A stretch of 64,000 bases of DNA from Pseudomonas sp. GR 6-02 (GCF_001655615.1 NZ_CP011567.1:4721001-4785000), one strand, 5' to 3'; numbered from the stretch's first letter, positions 37,745-47,139 are shown. Program-made: numbers and translations. Notes: a model not told the origin generated them from the sequence alone.

Positions 37745-39524
37745 CTGCGTTAATCCACTCTTTCACGACCTGGGCCACGCGACCCGGATCTTCTGCCACC
37801 AGACTCTTGATTGCGTTCAACTGTGCGTCATAGCCTTCGCTCGGGCTCGGCAGCAGGATGCTGGTCGGGCCACCGAGGCTGACGCGGTCGTTGGCCAGTT
37901 CGCCGTCCAGGCCACCCATGCCACCGAGTTCCACGTCGCTGCCAAAGGCCGCGAGTTGCTTGCCTTTGCCGCCACCGGTGATGTTGTTGAGCACCGGACG
38001 CAGCACACCGAACACCAGCACCAGGATGAACAACACACCCAGCACTTGCTTGACGATGTCCCAGAACCACGGCTGGGAGTAGAACGGAATCTCGGCGATC
38101 ACTTCACCGCGCTCAGCAGAGAACGGCATGTTGATCACGCTGACGCTGTCGCCACGGCTGGCGTCGAAACCGACCGCGTCCTGCACCAGGCGAGTGAAGC
38201 GCGCCAATTCATCGGCGCTCCACGGCGCACGGGTGGTTTCGCCATTGGCTGCGTTGACCTTGACCTGATCGTCCACCACCACCGACACCGACAGGCGATT
38301 CAAACGGCCCTGCTGTTGTTTGGTGTGGCTGATGGAACGGTCGAGCTCGAAGTTCTTGGTGGATTGTTGACGCTTGTCGGCCGGGTACGGCGCCAGCATC
38401 GGCTGACCAGTGGCCGGGTCCATGATCTGCTGACCGTTGGCATCAAGCAGTGGCTGGCCTGGCTGCACCATGCCGGCCGACGCAGTGGCGCCACCAGTGG
38501 TTTGCGGCGCCGAGGCAGGCGACGGCGGCTGGTTGCTCAAGGCACCCGGCACACCTTGCGGGCCATTGCTGGCGGTACGTTGTTCGTTGACCGACTGCTC
38601 GCTGCGCAACGCCGGTTGATCCGGGTTGAACTGCTCGGAAGTCGATTCGACGGCGCTGAAATCCACATCGGCCGAGACTTCGGCTTTATAGCGGTCGTTG
38701 CCCAGCACCGGTTGCAGGATGTTATGCACGCGCTGAGTCAGCATGCTTTCCATGCGACGGCTGTAATCGAACTGCTTGCCGGCCATGGTCAGCTCGGAGT
38801 TTTCCGCCTGATCCGATAGCAGGTTGCCCTTCTGGTCGACAACGGTGATCTGCGATTTGCTCAGTTCGGGAACGCTGGTCGCCACCAGATTGATGATGGC
38901 GACGACCTGGCCCGGCTCCAGCGAGCGACCGGAATACAGTTCAACCAGAACCGAAGCGCTTGGCTTGCGCTCGTCACGCACGAACACCGAACTTTTCGGA
39001 ATCGCCAGGTGCACGCGGGCACCCTTGACGTTGTTCAGGCTGGAGATGGTCCGGGCCAGTTCGCCTTCGAGGCCGCGACGATAGCGGGTCGCCTCCATGA
39101 ACTGACTGGTACCCAGCCCCTGCTCCTTGTCGAGAATCTCGAAACCGATATTGCCGTCGCTGGGAGTGACACCAGCGGCCGCGAGCTTGAGCCGCGCACG
39201 GGACAGGTCATCGGCCTTGACCAGCAAGGCACCGGAATTCGGTTCGACGGTATAGGGAATGTCGGCGGCGGCCAGGGTTTCCATGACCTGTTTGGCGTCC
39301 ATGCCGGCAAGGCTGCCGTATAGAGGCCGGTAGTCCGGCTGCTGGGACCACAACACCACGGCAAAACCAATCGCCACGCTCGCAGCCAGGCCGACCAACA
39401 GGCCCACCTGACGCAACATGGTCATCTCGGAGAGGTTTTCCAGGAAAGACAACCCGAACAGCGGCGGTTTGCCGTCTATTGGAGTGGCCTTGGCCGGAAC
39501 ATTATCGGCGATTGCTTCTGCCAT
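37737..39524 (-). CDS. fliF: Flagellar MS-ring protein FliF
   Basis: A 595-residue MS-ring protein with two membrane helices (about residues 38-58 and 455-475). Ring-building motifs are visible (QVMETLAAADIPYTV, RYRRGLEGELARTI), with a periplasmic Pro/Gly/Gln-rich loop and a C-terminal FliG-binding tail (AQVVKEWINADE). It lies 15 bases after fliE. Confidence 0.97.
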   Translation of the reverse strand: MAEAIADNVPAKATPIDGKPPLFGLSFLENLSEMTMLRQVGLLVGLAASVAIGFAVVLWSQQPDYRPLYGSLAGMDAKQVMETLAAADIPYTVEPNSGALLVKADDLSRARLKLAAAGVTPSDGNIGFEILDKEQGLGTSQFMEATRYRRGLEGELARTISSLNNVKGARVHLAIPKSSVFVRDERKPSASVLVELYSGRSLEPGQVVAIINLVATSVPELSKSQITVVDQKGNLLSDQAENSELTMAGKQFDYSRRMESMLTQRVHNILQPVLGNDRYKAEVSADVDFSAVESTSEQFNPDQPALRSEQSVNEQRTASNGPQGVPGALSNQPPSPASAPQTTGGATASAGMVQPGQPLLDANGQQIMDPATGQPMLAPYPADKRQQSTKNFELDRSISHTKQQQGRLNRLSVSVVVDDQVKVNAANGETTRAPWSADELARFTRLVQDAVGFDASRGDSVSVINMPFSAERGEVIAEIPFYSQPWFWDIVKQVLGVLFILVLVFGVLRPVLNNITGGGKGKQLAAFGSDVELGGMGGLDGELANDRVSLGGPTSILLPSPSEGYDAQLNAIKSLVAEDPGRVAQVVKEWINADE

Positions 39525-39539
39525 GACTCAATCTCGTCC

Positions 39540-39869
39540 TTAAACCGGCATCTGCATGATGTCTTGGTAAGCCTGAACCAGCTTGTTACGCACTTGGGTC
39601 AGTGCCTGAAAAGACACGCTGGCCTTCTGTGAGGAAATCATCACGTCCGTCAGGTCGACGCCGCTTTTACCGATCTCGAAGGCACTGGCCAACTGATTGG
39701 ACGCCTGCTGGGTGTCGTTCACTTTATTGACGGCCTGACCGAGCATGTCGGCAAAGCTGCTGCCACCCACTTCAGGGACTGCGGCAGTCGATTTCGGCGC
39801 AGACATGGCATCCATTTGCATGGCGCGCATATCCAGCATCAACCGGTTGAATTCAATACCTTGGCTCAT
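39540..39869 (-). CDS. fliE: Flagellar hook-basal body protein FliE
   Basis: A 109-residue rod adaptor joining the MS ring to the rod. The start [18 protein letters not shown] was chosen; the conserved C-terminus [25 protein letters not shown] closes the protein. First gene of fliEFGHIJ, about 60 bases downstream of a sigma54 element. Confidence 0.95.
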   Translation of the reverse strand: MSQGIEFNRLMLDMRAMQMDAMSAPKSTAAVPEVGGSSFADMLGQAVNKVNDTQQASNQLASAFEIGKSGVDLTDVMISSQKASVSFQALTQVRNKLVQAYQDIMQMPV

Positions 39870-39930
39870 GGTCTGCTCTCTTTGGCTACTCGCAATTTTT
39901 TGACACTCACTCGGCGAGTAGTGAGGTGTT

Positions 39931-39946
39931 AGCAACAAGGGTGCCA
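39931..39946 (-). promoter_or_regulatory. Sigma54 promoter of fliEFGHIJ
   Basis: Minus strand TGGCACCCTTGTTGCT has the TGGCAC and TTGC blocks at exact GG-N10-GC spacing. The start of transcription should lie near 39920, about 50 bases before the fliE ATG. Confidence 0.85.
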
Positions 39947-39962
39947 GCTCCGTGGCCGCTCT

Positions 39963-39990
39963 AAACAAAAGCTCTCCTGTGCTTTTGTTT
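39963..39990 (-). terminator. Terminator-like hairpin after fleR
   Basis: Perfect ten-base arms AAACAAAAGC and GCTTTTGTTT are separated by eight bases, just downstream of the fleR stop. The descending arm is T-rich, so on the minus strand it can end fleSR transcription before the fliE promoter. Confidence 0.65.
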
Positions 39991-39998
39991 GCCGACCG

Positions 39999-41384
39999 TT
40001 ACGTGGCGAACAAATACGCTTCCACATCCATTCCGGCATCGCGCATCTGCGCCAGCTTGTAGCGCAAGGTGCGCGGGCTGATGCCCAATCGCTCGGCGGC
40101 TTCTTTGCGGCGGCCACGCTCGGCGCGCAAGGTGTCGATGATCATTTGGAACTCACGGCGCCGCAGGTCATCGCCGAGGGCGCCCGCCGATTCGGCTTCG
40201 ACTTCCACTGCTCGTGCAGGCGCCGGCGCCAATGCTGGCAATGGCGCACACGCCACGGGCCCGGCCAGACAAAAATCCTGCGGCTGGATCAAACCGCCCT
40301 GCTGCAGAATCAAGGCCCGCTGGATCGCGTTATCCAGTTCACGCACGTTGCCCGGCCACGGATAGCCGATCAGGCAGGCCTGCGCCTCGGGCGAAAGCTT
40401 TGCCGCGGCATGCTTCATTTTATTGACGTGTTTGGCCAGCAGGCGCTCGGCCAGCGGCAGGATGTCGGCGGTGCGCTCACGCAGCGGACGCCAGGCCAAC
40501 GGGAACACCGACAGGCGATAGTAAAGATCTTCGCGAAAACGCCCCGCCGCCACTTCACCGGCCAGGTCACGGTTAGTGGTAGCGACCACTCGAATATCCA
40601 GCGTGATCGGCTTGCGTGCGCCGACTCGCTCGACTTCACGCTCCTGCAATACGCGCAGTAACTTGGCCTGCAGGCCGAGAGGCATTTCAGAAATTTCATC
40701 GAGCAGGATCGTCCCGCCATCGGCCTGCTCGAACTTGCCGGCCTGCGCCGCGATGGCGCCGGTGAACGAACCTTTTTCGTGACCGAACAAAGTGGCTTCA
40801 AGCATGTTGTCCGGAATCGCTGCGCAGTTGATCGCAATGAATGGCTGACTGGCGCGATGGGAGTGCTGATGGATGTAACGCGCCAGCACTTCCTTGCCGG
40901 TCCCGGACTCACCGGAGATCAACACCGTGGAATCACTGCGCGCCACGCGCGCGGCCAATTCCAGCAATTGCGCACTGGCCGGCTCGAACGCCACAGGCCC
41001 CTCGCTCTCGGTCGCGCCGAGATTGCCCAAGGCGTGACGCGCCACCAGGTCGAGCAAGGCTTTGGGCTCGAACGGCTTGACCAGGTAATCCGCCGCGCCT
41101 TGACGCATGGCGTCGACCGCACGTTCGACCGCACCGTGAGCGGTCATCAACAACACCGGCAGTTGCGGCTGACGAGCCCGCAGAAATCCAAGCAGCTGAT
41201 GACCGTCCATGCCCGGCATGTTGACGTCACTGACCACCAGGCTAAATGCCTCGGCGCCAACCGCAGCCAGCGCCTCCTCCGCCGAACCGACCGCCTTGTA
41301 AGCGTGTCCGGCAAGCACCAGCGTATCGGCCAGTGCTTCCCGTAGCGCGCGATCGTCCTCGACCAGTAAAACCTTGATGGCCAT
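39999..41384 (-). CDS. fleR: Flagellar two-component response regulator FleR
   Basis: A 461-residue sigma54-dependent activator. Receiver domain with Asp53 (SLVVSDVNMPGMDG), AAA+ domain with Walker A GESGTGKE, the sigma54-contact loop GSFTGA, Walker B GGTILLDEISEM, and a C-terminal Fis-type helix-turn-helix (RGRRKEAAERLGISPRTLRYKL). With FleS it activates class III flagellar genes. The start MAIKVLLVEDD has GGAG eight bases upstream. Confidence 0.97.
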   Translation of the reverse strand: MAIKVLLVEDDRALREALADTLVLAGHAYKAVGSAEEALAAVGAEAFSLVVSDVNMPGMDGHQLLGFLRARQPQLPVLLMTAHGAVERAVDAMRQGAADYLVKPFEPKALLDLVARHALGNLGATESEGPVAFEPASAQLLELAARVARSDSTVLISGESGTGKEVLARYIHQHSHRASQPFIAINCAAIPDNMLEATLFGHEKGSFTGAIAAQAGKFEQADGGTILLDEISEMPLGLQAKLLRVLQEREVERVGARKPITLDIRVVATTNRDLAGEVAAGRFREDLYYRLSVFPLAWRPLRERTADILPLAERLLAKHVNKMKHAAAKLSPEAQACLIGYPWPGNVRELDNAIQRALILQQGGLIQPQDFCLAGPVACAPLPALAPAPARAVEVEAESAGALGDDLRRREFQMIIDTLRAERGRRKEAAERLGISPRTLRYKLAQMRDAGMDVEAYLFAT

Positions 41385-41389
41385 GTCCT

Positions 41390-42613
41390 TCACTTCACTC
41401 CCTGAGCGCAGGGCTGCTCACCCGCAAAAAGCGGCAGGATCACCTGCGCGCAAGTACCGCGCCCCGGCCGCGAACGTAACTGCAATTCTCCCTGATGAGC
41501 ACGGGCCACTGCCTTGACCACGGTCAGCCCCAGACCGGTGCCGGTGGTTTTGGTGGTGAAAAACGGCTCGCCCAAACGTGCCAATACCTTCGTGTCGATA
41601 CCACTGCCGCTGTCGCTGACCGATACGCGCAGGTTGTTGTCGCGGGTATACAGATGAACTTTCAAACGGACGTCGCCGGCGCTGGCCTGAATGGCGTTTT
41701 CGATTAGATTGAGGATCGCCCCGACCAGCGTGTCGCGATTGCACAGCAACTCACCGGCATGACTGTCGCATTGCCAGCGCACCGGCAGATCCTGAACAAG
41801 AGTCAGCGCCGCCGCTTGCAGCGACTGCATCAGCATTTTTGGAGTGACACGATCGGTCAACGGCAGCTCACCGCGAGCGAACACCAGCATGTCGCGCACC
41901 TGGTGCTCCAGCTCATGCAGTCGCTCTTTCAGGCGGCCGGCAAAACGCTGCTGCGTGGCGACCGGTAGTTCCTGCTCAGTCAAATGACTGGCATAGAGCA
42001 ACGCGGCGGACAACGGCGTACGAATCTGATGGGCCAACGAGGCGACCATGCGACCGAGCGACGACAGGCGCTCATGGCGGGCCAGTTGATCTTGCAGATG
42101 ACGGGTTTCAGTCAGATCGTTGAGCAACACCAACTGACCGGGTTCGGCATCCAGCGAGCGGGTAGCGATCGACAGGCGCCGACCGTCCTTGAGGGAGATT
42201 TCGTGACCGTCGTCTTCGCGCGGCGCAAAGCATCGCGCAATGACCTGGCGCCACAACTCGCCTTCGAGGGGTAAGCCGAGCAGCTCACACGCAGCGGGAT
42301 TGGCTTCACGCACGATGCCTTGGGCGTCGATGACGATGACGCCGCCGGGCAATAGATCGAGGAGGTTTTGCAGCCGGTTGGCCAGACGCTCTTTTTCCGC
42401 CAGCTCCTGCATGCGCTGGGCGCTGACCACCGCCAGCTCACCCTTGAGCTCGGTGACCCGGGCTTCGAGCATGCTGTAGGAATCGGTCAATTGGCTCGAC
42501 ATCTGGTTGAACAGCGCAAACGCCTGCTCAAGGCCAAGCCGGCTTGCCTGCTCTACGGACGACGGTTGCCCCGAAACATCAGGGACAGGAGACATCTGGG
42601 CGGCTTGGGGCAT
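41390..42613 (-). CDS. fleS: Flagellar sensor histidine kinase FleS
   Basis: A 407-residue soluble kinase with a coiled N-terminus, a PAS domain (DLLPGGVIVIDAQGIVREANPAA, about residues 85-160), a HisKA domain with His195 (ASLAHQIRTPL) and HATPase (NLIENAIQAS, SDSGSGIDTK, GTGLGLTVVKAVA). No membrane segment, so it senses a cytoplasmic signal. Five bases ahead of fleR. Confidence 0.96.
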   Translation of the reverse strand: MPQAAQMSPVPDVSGQPSSVEQASRLGLEQAFALFNQMSSQLTDSYSMLEARVTELKGELAVVSAQRMQELAEKERLANRLQNLLDLLPGGVIVIDAQGIVREANPAACELLGLPLEGELWRQVIARCFAPREDDGHEISLKDGRRLSIATRSLDAEPGQLVLLNDLTETRHLQDQLARHERLSSLGRMVASLAHQIRTPLSAALLYASHLTEQELPVATQQRFAGRLKERLHELEHQVRDMLVFARGELPLTDRVTPKMLMQSLQAAALTLVQDLPVRWQCDSHAGELLCNRDTLVGAILNLIENAIQASAGDVRLKVHLYTRDNNLRVSVSDSGSGIDTKVLARLGEPFFTTKTTGTGLGLTVVKAVARAHQGELQLRSRPGRGTCAQVILPLFAGEQPCAQGVK

Positions 42614-42665
42614 TGTGCTCTCTCGCGTGGTGACCGTCAGTTAAACGGAACGTTGCGAGGGACGT

Positions 42666-42681
42666 AGCAATACCCGTGCCT
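42666..42681 (-). promoter_or_regulatory. Sigma54 promoter of fleSR
   Basis: Minus strand AGGCACGGGTATTGCT matches the consensus after its first base, with GG and GC ten apart, about 55 bases upstream of the fleS ATG. fleSR is a known FleQ/RpoN target in Pseudomonas. Confidence 0.85.
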
Positions 42682-42722
42682 AAAAAAAACTGCCTATAAA
42701 TGAAGGGGTTGAAAAACAGGCG

Positions 42723-44198
42723 TCAATCATCCGCCTGTTCATCACCATCTCGACGACTCATGCCGTACTTGCGCATCTTCTCCACCAGGGTCGTGCGACG
42801 AATACGCAGCCGTTCAGCCGCCCGCGCCACAATGCCGTTGGCGTCATCCAGCGCCTGCTGAATCAACCCTTGCTCCAGACCGCCGAGGTAGTCTTTCAGG
42901 TCCAGGCCCTCCGGCGGGAGCAGCGCATTGGCGGTGAAGTCCGGGGTATGACCGTTGATGGCCACCCGCTCTTCGAGATCACTGCGCAGGCTGTCGACCA
43001 ACTGCTCGTCTTCGTCATCGACGTAGCGGAATTTCTTCGGCAACTCGACCACGCCGATCACCCCGTACGGGTGCATGATCGCCATGCGCTCCACCAGGTT
43101 GGCCAGCTCGCGAACGTTGCCCGGCCAGCCGTGACGGCACAGCGACATGATCGCCGCCGAGTTGAACCGGATCGACCCGCGCTTCTCGTGCTCCATGCGC
43201 GAGATCAACTCGTTCATCAGCAACGGGATGTCTTCGACGCGCTCACGCAGTGGCGCCATCTCGATCGGGAACACGTTCAGGCGATAGTAGAGGTCTTCGC
43301 GGAACGTGCCGATCTCGATCATGCTTTCGAGATTCTTGTGGGTTGCCGCGATGATCCGCACATCGACGCTTTGGGTCTTGTTGCTGCCCACGCGCTCGAA
43401 CGTGCGCTCCTGCAAGACGCGCAACAGCTTGACCTGCATCGGCAACGGCATGTCGCCAATTTCGTCGAGGAACAGCGTACCGCCGTTGGCCAGCTCGAAA
43501 CGCCCGGCACGGCTGGTGATCGCCCCGGTGAAGGCACCCTTCTCGTGACCGAACAATTCGCTTTCCAGCAACTCGGCCGGAATCGCCCCGCAGTTGACCG
43601 GAACGAACGGCGCTTCACGACGCTTGGAGTGGTAGTGCAGATTGCGCGCGACCACTTCCTTGCCAGTGCCGGACTCACCGAGGATCAGCACGCTGGCGTC
43701 GGTGTCGGCGACTTGCTGCATCATCTGACGGACGTGTTGAATCGCCCGGCTGGTGCCGACAAGGCTGCGGAAAAGATTCGGTTCACGGTGACGACCGCGC
43801 TCACGGGCCTGGTCATACATCTCGCGATAGACCTGGGCACGGTGCAACGAATCGAGCAGTTTGCTGTAGCTGGGCGGCATTTCGAGCGTCGAAAGCACTC
43901 GGCGACGCTGGTCTTCCGGCAAGTCAATGGAAGAATTATCGCCCATTAACAAAACTGGAAGGAACTCATCCCAGGTTGAGAGTGTCTTTAACAGGCCCAA
44001 AAGTGCACCAGGAGCATTTACCGTCCCGATGAGGACACAGATTACTTCACGACTTGATGACAGAGAGCCGACCGCCTGCTGCCAGTCATGGCTGCCACAG
44101 GGTAAATTTTCTTCGCCGAGAAAATTTAAAATCACCGCCAAATCGCGGCGGCGGACGCTATCGTCATCAATCAGCAGAATTTTGGTTTCACGCCACAT
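42723..44198 (-). CDS. fleQ: Flagellar master transcriptional activator FleQ
   Basis: A 491-residue sigma54 enhancer-binding protein. An atypical N-terminal FleQ domain is followed by an AAA+ domain with Walker A GESGTGKE, the GAFTGA loop and [12 protein letters not shown], and a C-terminal Fis helix-turn-helix ([21 protein letters not shown]). Residues LFRS (142-145) and Arg185-Asn186 match the c-di-GMP-binding residues of P. aeruginosa FleQ, so c-di-GMP control should be conserved. It heads the flagellar hierarchy and is antagonised by FleN. Confidence 0.97.
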   Translation of the reverse strand: MWRETKILLIDDDSVRRRDLAVILNFLGEENLPCGSHDWQQAVGSLSSSREVICVLIGTVNAPGALLGLLKTLSTWDEFLPVLLMGDNSSIDLPEDQRRRVLSTLEMPPSYSKLLDSLHRAQVYREMYDQARERGRHREPNLFRSLVGTSRAIQHVRQMMQQVADTDASVLILGESGTGKEVVARNLHYHSKRREAPFVPVNCGAIPAELLESELFGHEKGAFTGAITSRAGRFELANGGTLFLDEIGDMPLPMQVKLLRVLQERTFERVGSNKTQSVDVRIIAATHKNLESMIEIGTFREDLYYRLNVFPIEMAPLRERVEDIPLLMNELISRMEHEKRGSIRFNSAAIMSLCRHGWPGNVRELANLVERMAIMHPYGVIGVVELPKKFRYVDDEDEQLVDSLRSDLEERVAINGHTPDFTANALLPPEGLDLKDYLGGLEQGLIQQALDDANGIVARAAERLRIRRTTLVEKMRKYGMSRRDGDEQADD

Positions 44199-44303
44199 GC
44201 AATAGCAACTTCCCTAGTCAACTCAATGCCCAAAATGAGGGGCAAGCTAGACGCTTGCAGACACGTTGTGCCTGTAGACGCCTGAAATCTGGAACCAGCC
44301 ACT

Positions 44304-44332
44304 AGTTAAGTCAAAAAACCGTGCACAGTCAA
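44304..44332 (-). promoter_or_regulatory. Possible sigma70 promoter of fleQ
   Basis: Minus strand TTGACT and TTAACT are spaced by 17 bases about 105 bases upstream of the fleQ ATG. It is only a hexamer match, but fleQ is expected to have a sigma70-type rather than a sigma54 promoter. A 12-base palindrome (GGTTAATTAACC, 44365-44376) lies further upstream at the fliT stop. Confidence 0.4.
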
Positions 44333-44370
44333 ATTTATGGCGCACTATGTTTGGATTAACTGAGGGTTAA

Positions 44371-44667
44371 TTAACCAAACAGATGGTAAACCTTTGCCGC
44401 GTTCTGTGCTTGGTGGATCTGCGACATCTCGTCGACTATCGCTTGTCGCTCCCCCGTCGCCGCTTCCAGGAGCTGTTTATACACCCCCAGCAACTCCTCC
44501 AGGTTTTCGCGCAACGCGGTCTCGTCCACCGTAGCTTCACTCAAGACGTCTTCCATGCAGGAACGGCAAGCCAGGTCCAATTCACCGATGGCTTCCCAGT
44601 TACGCTCGGCCAATGCCTCGACCAGGGCGTCCCGGGTTTGTTCGATTCGCTGCAATACAAGACTCAT
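44371..44667 (-). CDS. FliT-like flagellar chaperone / FleP-position protein
   Basis: A 98-residue helical protein (MSLVLQRIEQTRDALVEALAE) in the position that follows fliS in Pseudomonas, where FleP/FliT family proteins are found. It has a strong ribosome site (AAGGAG, six bases before ATG). Probable export chaperone for the cap protein FliD or regulator of export; the sequence family is weakly conserved. Confidence 0.75.
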   Translation of the reverse strand: MSLVLQRIEQTRDALVEALAERNWEAIGELDLACRSCMEDVLSEATVDETALRENLEELLGVYKQLLEAATGERQAIVDEMSQIHQAQNAAKVYHLFG

Positions 44668-44677
44668 GGTGATCTCC

Positions 44678-45073
44678 TTAAAACTGGGGAGCAGGTGCGC
44701 CAATAGCATCCCAACCGTCTTTCACCGTGCGAAGCAAATCGGCAACTTCGTCGAGGATTTTCGGATCGGTCTTGAGGTTGGCTTCTGCCAGGCGTTTCAT
44801 CATGTAAGCATAGAGATTGTCCAACTCACCAACGGACTCCGCCTGCTTCTCCAGGTCCAATCCCTCTCGCAAACCACCGATAATGCCGATGGCCTTGCCG
44901 ATTAGAACACCCTTGCTGGCGACATCCTTGCGCTCCATGGCGCCTTTAGCCTGAGCGATGCGATCCAGACCGCCTTCCATAAGCATTTGCACCAGACGAT
45001 GAGGGCTGGCCTCGGAAGTCTGGGCTTGCGCGCCAATCTTCTGGTACTGCCGAAGGGCTAACATCGGGTTCAT
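44678..45073 (-). CDS. fliS: Flagellin chaperone FliS
   Basis: A 131-residue helical chaperone that prevents flagellin polymerisation in the cytoplasm. The start MNPMLALRQYQKIGAQAQTS and the motifs SPHRLVQMLMEGGLDRI and ELDNLYAYMMKRLAEAN are typical. GAGG six bases upstream supports this ATG. It has its own sigma28-type promoter after the fliD terminator. Confidence 0.95.
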   Translation of the reverse strand: MNPMLALRQYQKIGAQAQTSEASPHRLVQMLMEGGLDRIAQAKGAMERKDVASKGVLIGKAIGIIGGLREGLDLEKQAESVGELDNLYAYMMKRLAEANLKTDPKILDEVADLLRTVKDGWDAIGAPAPQF

Positions 45074-45112
45074 GCTGTACCTCATCTAAACTCTGTGATT
45101 CGTATAATTAGG

Positions 45113-45139
45113 CTATCGACATAGCGTCAAAAATCTTTA
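45113..45139 (-). promoter_or_regulatory. Sigma28 (FliA) promoter of fliS-fliT
   Basis: Minus strand reads TAAAG, 14 bases, then GTCGATAG. The consensus is TAAAG-N14-GCCGATAA, so the -35 is exact and the -10 has two changes. It lies about 40 bases upstream of fliS. An overlapping TTGACG-N17-TTATAC pair could also be read by sigma70. Confidence 0.65.
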
Positions 45140-45150
45140 GCCCGAAACTA

Positions 45151-45187
45151 AAAAAGCCCGACAAGCGGAATCCGCTGCCGGGCTTTT
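45151..45187 (-). terminator. Rho-independent terminator after fliD
   Basis: AAAAAGCCCG and CGGGCTTTT form the outer stem, with an inner AGCGGA/TCCGCT stem. On the minus strand the hairpin ends in a T run about 15 bases after the fliD stop. Confidence 0.88.
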
Positions 45188-45199
45188 GGCGTTTATGCG

Positions 45200-46642
45200 C
45201 TATGAAGCGTTTTTCTGCGCATTCATCGCGTCGAACATCGAAGTGATATTGCTCGCCGTTGCCTTCAGCTTGCCGACAAGGGTATCCATGTCGTTGTACT
45301 TTTTGGTCAGCACCGCCGTCAGCGTCTCGACCCGACGATCCAGGGCTGCCTGCTGGTTGGCCAGATTGCTCTTGGCCTTGGACAGGTTGCTCGAACGGGT
45401 GTCGAGGATCCCCTCACTGCCAGTGATCGTGTAAGGGGTGATGGCATCGTTCATGCGCGTGAGCAGCCCCTTGGCGGCATCGCCAGTCGCCGTCGGATCG
45501 CCCAGGAACAGCTTCTGAACCTCACCACCGAGCTTCTGGGTGTCCATCGCATTGGTGAACTTGGCGCTATCGAAATCCAGCGCACCGGTTTTCTGATTGG
45601 TGGTGATACCCAATTGCGACAGAACAGTGAGCTTGTCGCCAGCACCGGTAGTCACCAACGGTGAACGAATCGATGCCATGATACCGCGCGCCAATGGGTC
45701 ACCGGTCAGTGCAGCAGCAACGGTCAGCTTGCCGTCTGCATCCAGGGATGGCTTGGTCAACGTATTTACACTGGTCACAACCTGGTTATAAGCGTCGACG
45801 AAAGCTTGAATGGACTTTTTCAGACCATCACTGTTCGGACCGACCGTCACCGTCGTGGTTACATCACCACCGGCGACCAGATTGAGGGTCAAGCCAGAAA
45901 CAGCCGAGTCAACCTTGTTGCTTTTGCTGGTCAGCGCGAGCCCGTCCACGGTGAAATTGGCGTCCTTCGCGAAATCGCCGATAGCACCAGCCGAAGTCGC
46001 TGTCGGTGTTGCGCCCATTTGCTGGCCGGCATTGATTTCCAGACCCGCAATACCGCTGAGGGTGATATCGGAACCGGCACCGGTCGCCGTAGACCCCATA
46101 ACCAGACGCGAGCCAAACGAGTCAGTTACGATGTTGGCACTGAAGCCATTCGCGCCCTGCTGGGTGTTGATCGCATCGCGAACCGACTGCAACGTCGCGC
46201 CCGCCGGAATGGTGACAGAACTGGATACGCCGTTTTGCGTGATATTGAGCGTGCCGCTCGCAATGGCACTGCTGGCGCCGCCGGCAAAGGCTGCGGTGGC
46301 CACTTTGGACGAGGTCGCAAGGTTAGAGACCTTGACCACATAAGACCCGTTGACGGCGGTGTTGCTGGCCACAGCGGTCAATACTTTCGCGTCAGCGGAC
46401 GTGGCGTTGTAGCCGAGGAATTGCGGAGCCTGCGTATCTTGCAGCTTCTTGATCGCAGCCTGGAAGTTCGCCAGGACACTTTTGAGAGTACCAATACCGG
46501 AAATCTGCGCAGTGTTGGTGGTCGTCTGACGATCGATCTGATTCTGCTTGGCCGCCTTGTCGGCGTTGACCAGAGCCTTGACGATATCACCGGTATTAAT
46601 ACCGGAACCTAAGCCCGTGCCCGGTAGAATTGGACTTGCCAT
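45200..46642 (-). CDS. fliD: Flagellar filament cap protein FliD
   Basis: A 480-residue cap protein. The N-terminus MASPILPGTGLGSGINTGDI is characteristic; the C-terminal coiled region (LSKAKSNLANQQAALDRRVETL) completes the D0 domain. The central Gly/Ala/Ser/Thr-rich part is the variable, exposed region. It lies 82 bases downstream of flaG, with a sigma54-like element in between. Confidence 0.95.
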   Translation of the reverse strand: MASPILPGTGLGSGINTGDIVKALVNADKAAKQNQIDRQTTTNTAQISGIGTLKSVLANFQAAIKKLQDTQAPQFLGYNATSADAKVLTAVASNTAVNGSYVVKVSNLATSSKVATAAFAGGASSAIASGTLNITQNGVSSSVTIPAGATLQSVRDAINTQQGANGFSANIVTDSFGSRLVMGSTATGAGSDITLSGIAGLEINAGQQMGATPTATSAGAIGDFAKDANFTVDGLALTSKSNKVDSAVSGLTLNLVAGGDVTTTVTVGPNSDGLKKSIQAFVDAYNQVVTSVNTLTKPSLDADGKLTVAAALTGDPLARGIMASIRSPLVTTGAGDKLTVLSQLGITTNQKTGALDFDSAKFTNAMDTQKLGGEVQKLFLGDPTATGDAAKGLLTRMNDAITPYTITGSEGILDTRSSNLSKAKSNLANQQAALDRRVETLTAVLTKKYNDMDTLVGKLKATASNITSMFDAMNAQKNAS

Positions 46643-46704
46643 GTGGAACTCCCTTCAGTGTGTCGCCGGCCTTTTGACCACTACAACGCCCAAAAGAACA
46701 TAGC

Positions 46705-46720
46705 AACAAAATTCGTGCCA
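46705..46720 (-). promoter_or_regulatory. Sigma54-like element upstream of fliD
   Basis: Minus strand TGGCACGAATTTTGTT has a perfect -24 block and GG-N10-GT spacing, so the nearly invariant -12 GC is GT. It lies about 65 bases upstream of fliD. fliD is FleQ-dependent in P. aeruginosa, which supports function despite the mismatch. Confidence 0.55.
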
Positions 46721-46724
46721 GTTG

Positions 46725-47090
46725 TCAGACTTTTGCGCTGAACAACAGGCTGCTTGCATCATTCAAACTGTTCGCCAGCTTAAGGACTTCTTCGTTGGGG
46801 ATTTGACGAATCACCTCACCGGAGTCACTGGCAATCACTTTGACCACAACTTTGCCTGAAGGCTCGTCAATCGAGAACTCCAGGTTACGCTTGACCGACT
46901 GGACGAACTTTTCGATTTCCTGAACGGCCATCTTCAGTTTTTCCTGCTCGGTCTGGTCTTTTTTACCTTCTTCCTTGACGGCAACCGCTGGCGCAGTTTC
47001 CGCTCGAGGCTTTTCCGCAGGCTTGTCGGCAACAGTCGTCGCCTGCTGGGCCGCAGGATAAGACAAGTTCAGCTTGACGCTCATATCCAT
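46725..47090 (-). CDS. flaG: Flagellar protein FlaG
   Basis: A 121-residue FlaG protein that affects filament length or cap proteins. The N-terminal half is Ala/Glu/Lys-rich and the C-terminal domain has LEFSIDEPSGKVVVKVIASDSGEVIRQIPNEE. I start at the ATG with GAGG eight bases before it; two GTG codons just upstream could also be used. Between fliC and fliD in the usual order. Confidence 0.92.
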   Translation of the reverse strand: MDMSVKLNLSYPAAQQATTVADKPAEKPRAETAPAVAVKEEGKKDQTEQEKLKMAVQEIEKFVQSVKRNLEFSIDEPSGKVVVKVIASDSGEVIRQIPNEEVLKLANSLNDASSLLFSAKV

Positions 47091-47104
47091 GTCCACCACC
47101 TCTT

Positions 47105-47139
47105 AAAGTAAAAAGCGAGAGAGCGCGACAAGCGCACTC
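47105..47139 (-). terminator. Terminator-like hairpin after fliC
   Basis: On the minus strand GAGTGCGC and GCGCTCTC pair with one mismatch around a five-base loop, followed shortly by TTTTTACTTT. It lies about 25 bases beyond the fliC stop and would separate the abundant flagellin message from flaG. Confidence 0.65.
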
